From JAXDLW01 sp050998755 (GTDB lineage Bacteria > Chloroflexota > Dormibacteria > DASZGP01): DNA of 64,000 nt. Of the stretch, positions 1 through 8,334 are shown one piece after another. Position numbers and translations under genes: made by a program. The stretch is taken from NCBI GenBank assembly GCA_050998755.1, contig JBPCPW010000011.1, positions 1 to 64,000 of the forward strand. The letters are read 5' to 3'. A model generated the notes under the pieces. That model had not been told where the DNA came from and ran no database searches. It saw nothing but the letters and a program-made list of their open reading frames with translations. Numbering within the stretch: the first letter of the stretch is position 1; each line of letters begins with the position of its first letter.

Positions 1-52
1 GCGCCGCACCTGGTCGCGCTTGTACGCGCTGGCGCGACCTTCGTGGACGGTG

Positions 53-421
53 TCAAATTGGAGCGCGAGGACACGAGGGACGTCGCGTGACCAGCTCCCT
101 TAATCCACAACTCTTGACAATTTCCCCCTCGCCGGCTAGGGCCTTGTCAGCTCCGGATAGCCAGGCCGAGGACGGGACCACCTCCACGCCGGCCACGTTG
201 CCGGGCTCCACAAGGTTTACAACGTCCGCGTTTCCCTCGAGGAGGTCGAGGAGGCCGCGGCCGCCGTCCCTCACGCCTAGCCACGCGGAGGCCTGCGCCT
301 GGGGGTCGAGGTCGATCACTAGGACGCGCTTACCGGCCTCGGCCAGCGCCGCGGCGAGGTTGACGGCCGAGGTTGTCTTACCGCTCCCGCCTTTGTGATT
401 CGAGATCGCTACGCGCCGCAC
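53..421 (-). pseudogene. ParA-type partition ATPase, N-terminal fragment
   Basis: The first ~100 residues are a clear ParA/Soj start. The deviant Walker A KGGSGKTT lies at residues 10-17 and the second loop VIDLDPQAQAS at about 35-45. The reading frame stops at 122 residues, where the family normally has 190-260. The Walker B/switch region (ILIDCPP type) is absent, and the last ~18 residues look like out-of-frame or foreign sequence. It lies directly downstream of a tyrosine recombinase on the same strand, as in plasmid or integrative-element modules. Partition activity is unlikely without the missing half. The alternative is a sequencing frameshift, but the 52 bases remaining to the window edge do not restore the expected motif. 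Confidence 0.7.
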
Positions 422-468
422 TATCAGCGACTACGTAAACGTTGTGGCGGTAGGTGTCCGGGAAGCGT

Positions 469-496
469 GACCCTGAGGCACGGTTGCCTCAGGGTC
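469..496 (-). terminator. 12-bp perfect hairpin between recombinase and ParA remnant
   Basis: Two arms of 12 bases, gaccctgaggca (469-480) and tgcctcagggtc (485-496), are exact reverse complements separated by a 4-base loop. The hairpin sits 17 bp past the stop of the recombinase gene on the minus strand. There is no T-run on the downstream side, so it is a candidate terminator or a processing or recombination structure rather than a textbook intrinsic terminator. Confidence 0.5.
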
Positions 497-513
497 AACG
501 AGCACCGAGGTAG

Positions 514-1458
514 TCATGCGCTGGCCGCTACCAGGCGGGCCACGTCGCCGGCCATGTCGGCGCGGTTGTCGTCGTAGACAGACAGAATGCGGAGGTCCTT
601 ATGCCGGCTAAACCGCTGTACCGCCCGCGTGTCGCCGTGGGTGGCATCCAGGGCCTCGGTGATGGCCGCATGGCGCAGGCCGTGAGGGCGGACCTGTAGG
701 CCCACGGCGGCGCCGTAGGAGCGGACCAGGCGGTAGAGGCTCGAGGCGCGCAGGCGCTCACCTTTGGCGGCGCGGTCGAAGTTAGTAAACAGCGGGCCAG
801 CTCCGGCGCCGCGGGCCCGTAGCCACTCGCCGAGGGCGGCCTTAGTCGGCTCCGGCAGGGTGAGCTTTACCTTTCCCGTCCGGCCTTTGCCGAGGACGGC
901 CAGCGTCCCGGCCTCTAGGTCGAGGTCGGCCAGGTCGAGGGCGAGGACTTCACCACGCCTTAGCGCCAGGTCGTAGAGGAGGCGGAGTAGGGCCCGATCG
1001 CGGCAGGCCTTCGCCGTGGTGAGGCCGTCCAGGGGCGCCATGAGGCGCCGGTAGCCGTCGCGGCCTGGGCCTTTCGTGTCCCGGTAAGGCTCGGCGGCCA
1101 GGTTCTCCACCTCGAGGCGCCAGGGGATCAGCGCAAACATGCCGGCCATGCGGCATAGGGAACGCAGGGCGGCCAGGCGACGGTTCACGGTAGCCGCGGA
1201 TAGGCCGCGCTCCATTAGGTGGGCCTTGTACGCCTGGGCCAGGGCGTTAGCCTCGCCGTGGCCGCGGGACAGGAGCGCCGCGGAGGCGTCCGCCATGCTG
1301 GCCAGGCCGAGGAAGGCTCGGAAGTCCTCGAGATCAGCGCGGTAGGCCTCCATCGTGCGGCGTGTCCGCCCGGCTAGGAATGCATCGACCAGGCCGGCGC
1401 CGGGCGCCATGCGGGATAGGTCAGCGGTAGCGGCGGGGATCAACTCAGTAGAGGGCAT
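514..1458 (-). CDS. Tyrosine recombinase / integrase (XerC/D type)
   Basis: The 314-residue protein has a SAM-like core-binding domain at about residues 20-110 and a catalytic domain from about 130. The catalytic set is visible: Arg167 (LRRGE), Lys191 (GKGRTGK), His259 and Arg262 (HGLRH), His286 (SRHKDL) and the nucleophile Tyr295 (SVYDDNR). It should cut and rejoin DNA strands at a specific core site by a 3'-phosphotyrosine intermediate. The length is normal and the gene looks intact. It is followed by a hairpin and a truncated parA, so it probably belongs to an integrated plasmid-like element extending beyond the left edge. It could serve excision, dimer resolution or integration; nothing in the sequence decides between these. 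Confidence 0.88.
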   Translation of the reverse strand: MPSTELIPAATADLSRMAPGAGLVDAFLAGRTRRTMEAYRADLEDFRAFLGLASMADASAALLSRGHGEANALAQAYKAHLMERGLSAATVNRRLAALRSLCRMAGMFALIPWRLEVENLAAEPYRDTKGPGRDGYRRLMAPLDGLTTAKACRDRALLRLLYDLALRRGEVLALDLADLDLEAGTLAVLGKGRTGKVKLTLPEPTKAALGEWLRARGAGAGPLFTNFDRAAKGERLRASSLYRLVRSYGAAVGLQVRPHGLRHAAITEALDATHGDTRAVQRFSRHKDLRILSVYDDNRADMAGDVARLVAASA

Positions 1459-1910
1459 GGCTACATAATGGCATAAAAGGTTTACGTTGTCTACGAATGT
1501 AACGTAGTTTTCGGATTCGTATTCGAATCACGGCTCCCGGCGTTGCCTTTTGTTACGTAGCAGGCCCACAAGGGGGCGCAGGAGCGCATGCAAGGGAAGG
1601 GTCGGCGTACTTCATCTGCGCGGCAATACGGAGGTCGCCGGGTCGAACCGTGCGCCAGATTGCAGGCACACGCGCAAATGCGGGCACGGGCGCCGCCAAT
1701 TTCCGAGTGGCAGAGACAGGCCGATCGACCACGTCGCCGCCGCCCGAATGGGCAGCGAACCTGATCTCAGTATGGACCCTCGCTTGCTTGACGCGCTTGC
1801 GGATGTGGGTGTATGAGTATCCTGGATCGACCGCTCGGTCGCCCATCTGAAGGCGATATACACCCCTCGGACCCACCAAACCCGGGAACTATCAGGGCAA
1901 AGGAGAAACC
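1459..1910. other. Intergenic region with TACGTA repeats and a tRNA-like patch
   Basis: No convincing gene is seen. Just upstream of the recombinase start there are gtaacgtag (1499-1507) and gttacgtag (1552-1560), echoed in inverted form by ctacgtaaac at 431-440. A short inverted repeat, gattcg (1514-1519) and cgaatc (1524-1529), lies between them. At 1630-1641 the sequence matches 12 bases of the variable/T-arm region of the tRNA-Asp gene at 37471-37482, but no cloverleaf can be formed. These are candidate recombinase-binding or attachment remnants only. The rest, to 1899, holds nothing recognisable. Confidence 0.35.
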
Positions 1911-2816
1911 TTGCAGCACTCATCCAACGGCTGGCTCACCAGGCTTGCCCCCGCCCTCATTGCGTCGGCCGTCGCGCTAGCTGCAGCCGGTTGCACATCA
2001 TCCCCCCATACACCGCCGGATGCGCGAGGTTCCGCCAGCCCGGCGGCCTCGACGGCGTCTTCGACGCAGCTTGCGACCGTGACTGGTCTGAACGGCCTCC
2101 CGTGGGGCAGCTACGGCTGCCGCCTGGATGGGACGCGTGCGTTCGAGTCCAATCTCAGAATCACGTCGTCAGGCATGTACTCCGGTGGGTATGGTGGTGG
2201 CAGCCAGGAAGCTCCCCTGAGCTATGACCCTGTCAAAGGGAAGGTCACCTTCCTCAGCGGTGACTACTTCACCGCCACAGGCGTCGCGCCGGCGCATCAC
2301 TTCGTAGGCCAGTATCCCTCGACCTTCAGCGGGGACACGCCGGGCACCATCCTGCTGAGCGAGATCGCCGGGTACCCGAATGACTCGGACGGGGGACCGG
2401 CTGCCGAGGGTTCGGCGAGCGGGCTGTGGCACTGCACCCCCACGTCGGTTTCCACCGCACCTTCCACCGCACCTTCCGTGGTGGCCGCCGCGCCAGTCCC
2501 GGCTTCCAGCGGAACGGCGATGTCGGTTCCCTTCGGCTACTACCTCGCCGGCTATGTCCCCACCCAGAGCGCCCTGCGGATGCGGAGCGACGGGACATAC
2601 ACCCTCGGGCCCAACGCCGCCTCCGGCGCGCCTAACTCCGACCCGAACCAGTCGGGCAGCTACCGGGTAATCGACGCCGCCAGCATCCAGTTCATCTCCG
2701 GCCCCTACGCCGGTAATCCTGGAGCGCTGACCACCAACTACAAGGGGACAGGACGGAAGTACATCGACGTCACCTACCGAGGGACGACCACCTCCTACGA
2801 GTACATCCGGCCCTAG
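1911..2816 (+). CDS. Putative lipoprotein with a duplicated beta-type domain
   Basis: The TTG start is preceded by aaaggagaaacc, an excellent ribosome-binding site. The N-terminus has a basic start, a hydrophobic segment and a lipobox-like AAAGC at about residues 24-28, so the mature protein is probably a lipid-anchored surface protein. After a Ser/Ala/Thr-rich linker, two domains of about 90 residues resemble one another. Each has a GxYxC- or GYYLAG-like opening, an LRITSSGMY or LRMRSDGTY strand, and a VTFLSGDY or IQFISGPYAG strand; they are joined by another Ser/Thr/Ala/Pro linker near residues 175-205. This points to an internal duplication. I do not recognise the family and give no function. 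No operon partner is evident. Confidence 0.75.
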   Translation: MQHSSNGWLTRLAPALIASAVALAAAGCTSSPHTPPDARGSASPAASTASSTQLATVTGLNGLPWGSYGCRLDGTRAFESNLRITSSGMYSGGYGGGSQEAPLSYDPVKGKVTFLSGDYFTATGVAPAHHFVGQYPSTFSGDTPGTILLSEIAGYPNDSDGGPAAEGSASGLWHCTPTSVSTAPSTAPSVVAAAPVPASSGTAMSVPFGYYLAGYVPTQSALRMRSDGTYTLGPNAASGAPNSDPNQSGSYRVIDAASIQFISGPYAGNPGALTTNYKGTGRKYIDVTYRGTTTSYEYIRP

Positions 2817-2911
2817 CTGAGAAGCGGCTTCTTGTTCAAGCGCCTCTTCCCGCAGTATTGCTGATGTTCTTACGCGCGCTCGCTGTCGATGGGCGCATGC
2901 AGGCCACATCG

Positions 2912-3281
2912 GCCTGTGACGAGGATCGGTGCAGGATCCTGAACGGTCAGTCGCTCAGCCTGCTGTCAGGTGGGGGCGTAACCGACCGGCCGGCTCAGCC
3001 GGGGTCGGCGGCTGTACTCAGCCGGGGTCGGCAGGCTGTATCAGAATCGGTGGATCGCCAAGGATTTGAGACGCTGATTGTGAACACGGGTTGTGAACGC
3101 CCGGAAACAATGCCGGCGCCGCTCTTTGGTGTCGTCTCAGAAAGGACCCTTTGTGAGACCCCCGGACGTCATGCTCCGACCTCGCGAGGGGCACAGCGCC
3201 ACTAATGGGTGGCAAGCCGCCACCACGATCGACTTGTCGGCCTCCGCTGTTCAGGATCCTGCACCGATCCTCGTCACAGGC
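2912..3281. mobile_element. MITE-like non-autonomous element with 33-bp TIRs and 7-bp target duplication
   Basis: The two 33-bp ends (2912-2944 and 3249-3281, outermost bases gcctgtgacgagg) are perfect inverted repeats. They are flanked by identical 7-bp direct repeats, cacatcg, at 2905-2911 and 3282-3288. The 304-bp interior has no transposase-sized frame. It contains two near-identical copies of ctcagccggggtcggc around 2990-3030 and an imperfect hairpin at 3134-3159. The flanking gene becomes continuous if the element plus one repeat is removed. The target repeat could be read as up to 11 bp because aggc precedes it on both sides. The transposase family that mobilised it is not identifiable from the ends alone. 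Confidence 0.82.
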
Positions 3282-4398
3282 CACATCGCGGCACGCCCTG
3301 GCGCGGGTTGTCGCCACCGTCGCCGTCGTCGCGATCACCACGATGCCGGCGGCACCGGCGCTCGCCAATATGGCCAACCCCCTCCAGGCTGGCGACCAGG
3401 TCGGGGAGCCTTCGACCGCCCTGCACTCGGTCGCCGTCGAACGCGAGGACCTGGTCCTCGACCTCCGGGGCCTGGGGCAGCCCCCGGTCGGAAATTCCAC
3501 CCATCGGCTGGTCCAGGTTCGCGCCGGCTACGGGCTGCGCAATACGGGACCATCCACTACGCAGGACCTCGTCTTCGTCGCCCCCGGGCTGCAGGCCGCG
3601 GGCGCCAGCGTCGCCCTTGACGGGGTCGAGGTCCCGGCGGTGGCGGGGGTTTTCACCGACCTGCCGTCCACCTGGCGGGCTCCCACCAGCACGCCCGCGG
3701 TCGGCTCAGGCGAGACCCTGTCCTACCAGGCGCGCGCGGGCTCGGTACTGCGCTTCACCCTCGCCCTGGCACCTGGCCAACACCGGGTCGCCGTCCGCTA
3801 CGCCGCCCAACCCACGACCCACGACGGTGAGGACGCCGCGCGGTCCTGGCAGGTCGGCTACGTGTTGGCGCCCGCCCGGCAGTGGGCATCGTTCTCCGGC
3901 CTCCACGTAACCGTCCAGGTTCCGCCTGGTTGGTTGGTGGCGACGAACCCCTCGCTGCGCCGCGCCGGCGACACCCTGACCGGAACCTTCGACTCGGTGC
4001 CGGCCGACTCGCTTGGTATCACGACGCAGTTCCCCACCCCGGTGCCGGCGCCGAACTTCACCCTCCCGGTGTTGGTTGGTGGCCTGGCCTTGGGCGCCGT
4101 GGCGGGCTGGCTGGCCGGGGCATGGCTGGGCCGCCGGCGGCACGCCAGCACCTGGGCCCTGCCGCTGGCGGTGGTTTGGGGTGTGGCGCTGGCCGCGTTG
4201 ATCGTGGTCGCTGGCGTCGCGGCGCTCGACACGCACGTGCCCGAAGAGCAACTCTCACGGACCTTTACGTACGGGCGCGGACTGCCGTCGCTTGGCCTCG
4301 CCGGCTTCGGTTTCCTGGCCGCGGTGGCCGTCTCCCAGCTGTCGGCGATCTGGGGGCGGCACCGGTATGCGCCCATCAGTGCCCCGCGTCCGGCCTGA
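3205..4398 (+). CDS. Membrane-anchored secreted protein, 5' end disrupted by the MITE-like element
   Basis: The protein has a signal-type hydrophobic stretch (RVVATVAVVAITTMPAAPALA starts near residue 33), an extracytoplasmic beta-rich region of about 230 residues, and three C-terminal membrane segments. The ATG at 3205 lies inside the inserted element. Deleting the element and one target repeat joins ATG at 2897 (codons M-Q-A-T-S) in frame to the codons from 3289, giving a normal signal peptide at the very N-terminus. The insertion length of 377 bp puts the old start out of frame. The protein may now be made from the element-encoded ATG with a ~28-residue extension, or not at all. I do not recognise the family. 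A lone gene, followed by a gene-poor stretch. Confidence 0.6.
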   Translation: MGGKPPPRSTCRPPLFRILHRSSSQATSRHALARVVATVAVVAITTMPAAPALANMANPLQAGDQVGEPSTALHSVAVEREDLVLDLRGLGQPPVGNSTHRLVQVRAGYGLRNTGPSTTQDLVFVAPGLQAAGASVALDGVEVPAVAGVFTDLPSTWRAPTSTPAVGSGETLSYQARAGSVLRFTLALAPGQHRVAVRYAAQPTTHDGEDAARSWQVGYVLAPARQWASFSGLHVTVQVPPGWLVATNPSLRRAGDTLTGTFDSVPADSLGITTQFPTPVPAPNFTLPVLVGGLALGAVAGWLAGAWLGRRRHASTWALPLAVVWGVALAALIVVAGVAALDTHVPEEQLSRTFTYGRGLPSLGLAGFGFLAAVAVSQLSAIWGRHRYAPISAPRPA

Positions 4399-4858
4399 TC
4401 CGGGCCGTCGGGTTGCTGCATTTCTTACGGGCTCCCGAACGCTCACTAGACCCGGCAATGCTCGGGCGTAAGCAATGCCGGACTGTACGATAGCGCACGG
4501 TGCAAGGGTCCAGCTCGCTTTGCCTCTTTTGTAGTGCATCGCAAGGGCGGCGCCGCCGCTGTCGGTTTGGTCTCCGTTTGAGCGGCTTGGCCGGTATTGC
4601 GTATGCGTTCTTCGGCCCGACCCAGACGGCCCCCCTGTATGTGCACAGCAGGCCCGGCCAGGTCCGAGATATCCTGGTGACTAGGAGCCTGTTGAGTGCC
4701 GGGGTGGGGGCACCGGTTGTTATCATTGCGGTTGTCGCCGTGGCCTCCCTTTTAACGCCTATGGGCCTTCCTCACCCAACTTTTTCAACAGCGTCCTAGA
4801 CTAGGATCGCGCAGGAACCTCGGTTTCCGAGGCCCTCGACTCCCAGGTCATGGCGGGA
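4399..4858. other. Gene-poor stretch
   Basis: No gene is convincing here. One frame on the plus strand (4500-4799) encodes a short product with two hydrophobic stretches, but it lacks a ribosome-binding site and a recognisable family. It may be decayed sequence. Confidence 0.4.
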
Positions 4859-5030
4859 TCACGGGTCGTGCGCCAGCTCGGCTGCGTAGGTCAGCGACGC
4901 GTGGATGTCCGCGCGGGTGAGGCTCGGATACTGTTCGATGATCTCGTCCTCGGTCAGGCCGCCTGCGAGATTGTCGAGGGCCCCCTGGTCCCAGCAGATT
5001 GGGATCTTGGACCCCGCTAAGGGTTCGCGG
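4859..5030 (-). pseudogene. DUF433-type antitoxin, C-terminal remnant
   Basis: A minus-strand frame ending with TGA at 4859-4861 encodes a stretch containing GGLTEDEIIEQYPSLTRADI and then LTYAAELAHDP. This is the typical C-terminal half of small DUF433 antitoxins, which carry a helix-turn-helix-like repeat. The N-terminal part normally reading GKPxIxGTRIPV is reduced to GSKIPI, and no start codon lies between it and an in-frame upstream stop. DUF433 proteins usually precede DUF5615 PIN-like toxins; no toxin is present here. A related intact pair exists at 39.4-40.2 kb. Confidence 0.65.
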
Positions 5031-5041
5031 CCGCCCTAAAC

Positions 5042-7657
5042 CTATCCCTGGGAGGCTCGCCGCCGCGCAGCCCGACGCCTGAGAGTCGCCACACAGCCGG
5101 TGAGCAGCAGCACGACGAGCATGGCCGGCGCCCACCAGGGCGCCGGTCCCGGACCGCCCCCCGCCGACGTCAGTGGCAAGGTGGTGGGGCCGCCGGCGGC
5201 TGCTGACGCTGCCGTCGACGCCGATGCTGACGAGGGCGCGCGGCCCAGTATCTGGTTTCCGCAGGTTTCAATGGGCACCCGAGGAGAAGGGTCACTGAGC
5301 GCCGGCGGCGCCGAGTCAGCCGCGGTCCCCCAGGCGGTGTTGGCCTGCGCCCCGAGGTCGTAGGAGAGCACGCCGCCAGGCTGTATCTCGCACTGCGTGA
5401 CATAGGTGCGGTCGAACGGCTGCCCGTTCAGCGCCGCCGACTGGATGTACTTGTTGGCCACCGACGCCGCGGGGGCCTCTACTGTGAAGACACCGCCTGG
5501 AAGGTGAACTCGCGTCACCGCGAAGGTCGGACTGTTGAGCTCGAAGACCGGCATCCCAGGCTGCGTGCCGTAGAGCCCCAGCGCGGCCAGCACATACCAC
5601 GAGGACATCGTCCCTGTGTCGTCGTTGCCGGGAAGCCCGAGTGCAGTGCTGTTGTAGGTCTCCATCGCAGCGCGCACCACCTTCTGTGTCTTGTATGGCT
5701 GGCCCAACCAGTTGTAATACCAGGGCGTCCAGAGGTCCGGCTCGTTGGCCGGAGTGAACTGGTTGCCGATGTAGTACACGCCGAAGAAGCTCGTGTATTG
5801 CTGCGTCACAGGGACGGCGTAAGGCGCATCGGCGAGGTCGGCGCTGAAGAAGGTGTCCAGCCGGCTGAGCATTGCCGCCGGGCCGCCGATGGCGTTGGCC
5901 AGGCCAAGCACGTCCTGGGGTTCCTCGAAGGTCTGCTGCCAACCGGTGGCCTCCTGGTAGCCGTCCTGCGACATCGGCGTCCAGGTATGGGGGCCACCGT
6001 CGGGCGGCAGGTTGCCCATGCTCACCGTCCCGAGGTTGGTGGGATTGGCCCAGGAGCCGTCCTTGTTGCGGGGCCGGATGAAGCCTGATGGATCCAGCAG
6101 GTGCTTCCACTGGTCGGCGCGGGCCCGGAGCATGGTGACGTTCTTGGGGGTTCCGAGTCGGCGCGCCAGCTCGTAGGTGGCGGCGTCGGTGATGGCGTAC
6201 TCCTGCGTCTCGGCGGTGGCCCGGAAGTCGGCCAGGTCGTAGGGGATGTAGCCGTATTTGACATCGCTGTCGAGGAATTCCCGCGCAGGAACGGGCGGTG
6301 CCACCGTGCTCGCCTGGTGCAACAATGCCGCGTACGCACGCGCCGCTTCGGGACCCCGGAGAATGCCGCGGGCGACGCCGTCGGCAATTTCCGCCGCACC
6401 CCCGTCACCGCCCATGATCAGGTAGTCCAGGTTGGCGTCGGTCCACTTGGGTATGGCCTGGTGGTTCTGATCGTAGTCGTCGAGCATCGACAGCAGCACG
6501 TCGTGCTGGACCTTCGGCTCGATCAGTTCCAGGAGCGGGTTCTGGGTCCTGTAGGTGTCCCAGAGCGAGAGCTTGGTGTAGTGATGCTGCCCCGCCGGCA
6601 CGGTGTGTAGGAGGTGGTCGAATCCGATATAGCGGCCGTCGACGTCGTCGAACAGCGAAGGCAGGCTGAGGGCGCGATAGAGATTGCTGTAAAAGGTCTG
6701 GATCTGGTCGGGCGCGCCCCCCTCAACCTCCAGCTGATGGAGGTGCCGGTTCCAGGTGTCGTGGGCAGCCTGTCGGACAGCGTCGAAGCTGGCCGTTGCA
6801 GGGATCTCCTGCTGGAGATTGTTCTCCGCGCCGGCAAGGTCGACGTAGCTGATCCCCACACGCATGGTGACCACCTGACCCGGCGCGAAACTGAGATAGG
6901 CGCCAGCGCCATCGCCGGTGGCGCTGCGGGAGCCAGGGGTGATGGCCGAGCCCAGCCAGGTGCCGGTGGCGGTGAATGGGTGATCGAAGACCGCCGAGAA
7001 GTACAGCTTGTAGCCGTCCCCAGGCTTGGTCTCGGAGCGCATCCAGCCCTCCAAGGTGCGGTCGCCCACCACCGACACCGATGCTGGGTGGGTCCCGCGG
7101 ATGCTGCGGCCGGCGTTGGCCAGGACGTTGGCCTGCTGCCCCGCCGGGAAGGTGAACCGGATCAGCGCGGCCCGCTGCGCGGCGGTGATGGCCACCGAGG
7201 CGCCGTTGACCAGGTTGACGGAGTAGAAGCCGGGCTGCGCGGTCTCGGCGGCGTGGGTGTAGGCCGACTGGTACTGCACGGGGTCCGAGCTGGACACCGC
7301 ACCGGTGGTGGGCATGAAGGGCAGATCCCCACCGATGGGAATGCCGGCGCCGTCGAAGTGGCTCAGGCTGAAGCCGCGAATCAGCGTGTCCTGGTAGGCG
7401 TAGCCGTCGTAGTTGAGGGGATCGGCGGTGCCCGGGTGGCCGGTGTCCGGGCCCGGCTCGATCATCCCGAACGGCAGGTGTCCCCCGACCATGGGGAATC
7501 CCGGGCCCAGGGTCCCGGAGAGAGCGTTGACGTAGGCGGTGAGGTCGCGGGTGTCCGCCGGAGGCGGCGCGGCGGCCACGGAGCGCGCTATACCCGGCGA
7601 AACAATGGTGACGGCCGCGCTGAAGAGCGCCAGGAAGCGCAGCCGAGCCCTTCCCAT
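5042..7657 (-). CDS. Secreted GH92 alpha-mannosidase with C-terminal membrane anchor
   Basis: GH92 enzymes are calcium-dependent inverting exo-alpha-mannosidases. The signature blocks are visible: an N-terminal DPLNYDGYAYQDTLIRGFS-type block, the IPKWTDANLDYLIMGGDGGA block, the YQEATGWQQTF block and the catalytic NDDTGTMSSWYV block with paired aspartates. The start at 7657 is chosen because GGAGG lies 12 bases upstream and a signal peptide follows at once; a longer frame begins at 7768. The C-terminus has a Ser/Ala/Thr-rich linker, LPLTSAGG, a hydrophobic segment and a run of arginines, so it is a tail-anchored or sortase-like cell-surface enzyme. It probably trims mannose from external glycans. 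It has no operon partner. Confidence 0.93.
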   Translation of the reverse strand: MGRARLRFLALFSAAVTIVSPGIARSVAAAPPPADTRDLTAYVNALSGTLGPGFPMVGGHLPFGMIEPGPDTGHPGTADPLNYDGYAYQDTLIRGFSLSHFDGAGIPIGGDLPFMPTTGAVSSSDPVQYQSAYTHAAETAQPGFYSVNLVNGASVAITAAQRAALIRFTFPAGQQANVLANAGRSIRGTHPASVSVVGDRTLEGWMRSETKPGDGYKLYFSAVFDHPFTATGTWLGSAITPGSRSATGDGAGAYLSFAPGQVVTMRVGISYVDLAGAENNLQQEIPATASFDAVRQAAHDTWNRHLHQLEVEGGAPDQIQTFYSNLYRALSLPSLFDDVDGRYIGFDHLLHTVPAGQHHYTKLSLWDTYRTQNPLLELIEPKVQHDVLLSMLDDYDQNHQAIPKWTDANLDYLIMGGDGGAAEIADGVARGILRGPEAARAYAALLHQASTVAPPVPAREFLDSDVKYGYIPYDLADFRATAETQEYAITDAATYELARRLGTPKNVTMLRARADQWKHLLDPSGFIRPRNKDGSWANPTNLGTVSMGNLPPDGGPHTWTPMSQDGYQEATGWQQTFEEPQDVLGLANAIGGPAAMLSRLDTFFSADLADAPYAVPVTQQYTSFFGVYYIGNQFTPANEPDLWTPWYYNWLGQPYKTQKVVRAAMETYNSTALGLPGNDDTGTMSSWYVLAALGLYGTQPGMPVFELNSPTFAVTRVHLPGGVFTVEAPAASVANKYIQSAALNGQPFDRTYVTQCEIQPGGVLSYDLGAQANTAWGTAADSAPPALSDPSPRVPIETCGNQILGRAPSSASASTAASAAAGGPTTLPLTSAGGGPGPAPWWAPAMLVVLLLTGCVATLRRRAARRRASQG

Positions 7658-7775
7658 GTCAGACCTGCCTCCCATTACCGCGGATTGACCCTGGTCAATG
7701 CCTTCCATCAGGTATAACGACGCCGCCGCGAAAAACTTGCCGGGGTGGAAGGCTTTCACGTCGGACATCAGTTGC

Positions 7776-8153
7776 GATCGGGACCGGGCGGGCCACGATC
7801 TCGTTGAAGAAGTCGGTCCCCAGTGTCACCGTGCTCTGCCACAGGGCCGCCTGGTCGGGGCGCTTGGGGTCCCACCAGAGGTCATGGCTCAGCGCCACAT
7901 TCATGGCCTGCCCGGACGTGCGGCCTGCGTCGGCGTAGGTGCAGCCGACTGCCGACGAGAAGAGCCGCTCCATTTGCTTGCGTAGCCGCGGGATGGTCCC
8001 CCACCTCCCCCCGGTCGGGGCGAGCTGGAGCTGTGCCATGAACGACGACAGACTGGGCCCCAGCAGCAGCTCCGGCGTCTTTGTCCGCACAGCCTCGGTG
8101 GTCACCCACGCCAGCAGCAGCCGGGGCACGGTCCCGTAGGGAGGCCGGAGCCA
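7776..8153 (-). pseudogene. Plasmid RepA-type replication protein fragment
   Basis: About 126 residues match the central part of plasmid-encoded RepA proteins as I know the family. Recognisable blocks are YGTVPRLLLAWVTTEAVRT, LAPTGGRWGTIPRLRKQM, HDLWWDPKRPDQAALWQSTV and LGTDFFNEIVARPVP. Both the N-terminal region and the last ~100 residues are missing, and the frame ends in unrelated residues at 7695. Replication initiation is therefore impossible from this copy. It lies between the mannosidase and the HNH gene as an isolated scar of plasmid integration. Its upstream edge touches a second remnant in another frame. Confidence 0.72.
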
Positions 8154-8254
8154 AGCGCCGCTCGGACAAGCAGAGCAATCTGCGTCTCGCGCTTCTCCGC
8201 CGTCGCCGTGAGCCACTCGTGTAACTCCTCGGTGAAGCCAATCGGCACCCGGCC
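8153..8254 (-). pseudogene. Short RHH/CopG-like fragment abutting the RepA remnant
   Basis: A minus-strand frame reads VPIGFTEELHEWLTATAEKR followed by ETQIALLVRAAL. This is the strand-helix-helix pattern of small ribbon-helix-helix DNA-binding proteins. It continues into unrelated residues exactly where the RepA fragment begins in a different frame. It could be the start of a fused replication protein or an independent antitoxin or copy-control gene. Too short to decide. Confidence 0.4.
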
Positions 8255-8334
8255 TGATCGTGAGCTACACAGGCTTGTGTAGCGAACAGATGTGCGGTAC
8301 AATAGCAGGATGGGGTGGGGGTCTGGGGAGAGCT

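Noticed and set aside
1550..1816. Plus-strand frame with a TEVAGSNRAP stretch
   Set aside because: That stretch is the usual chance translation of a tRNA T-arm-like sequence; no intact cloverleaf and no gene family were found.
6614..7717. Long plus-strand open frame opposite the GH92 gene
   Set aside because: Antisense shadow of a GC-rich coding gene; low-complexity Val/Gly/Arg composition and no family features, while the minus strand carries clear GH92 motifs.
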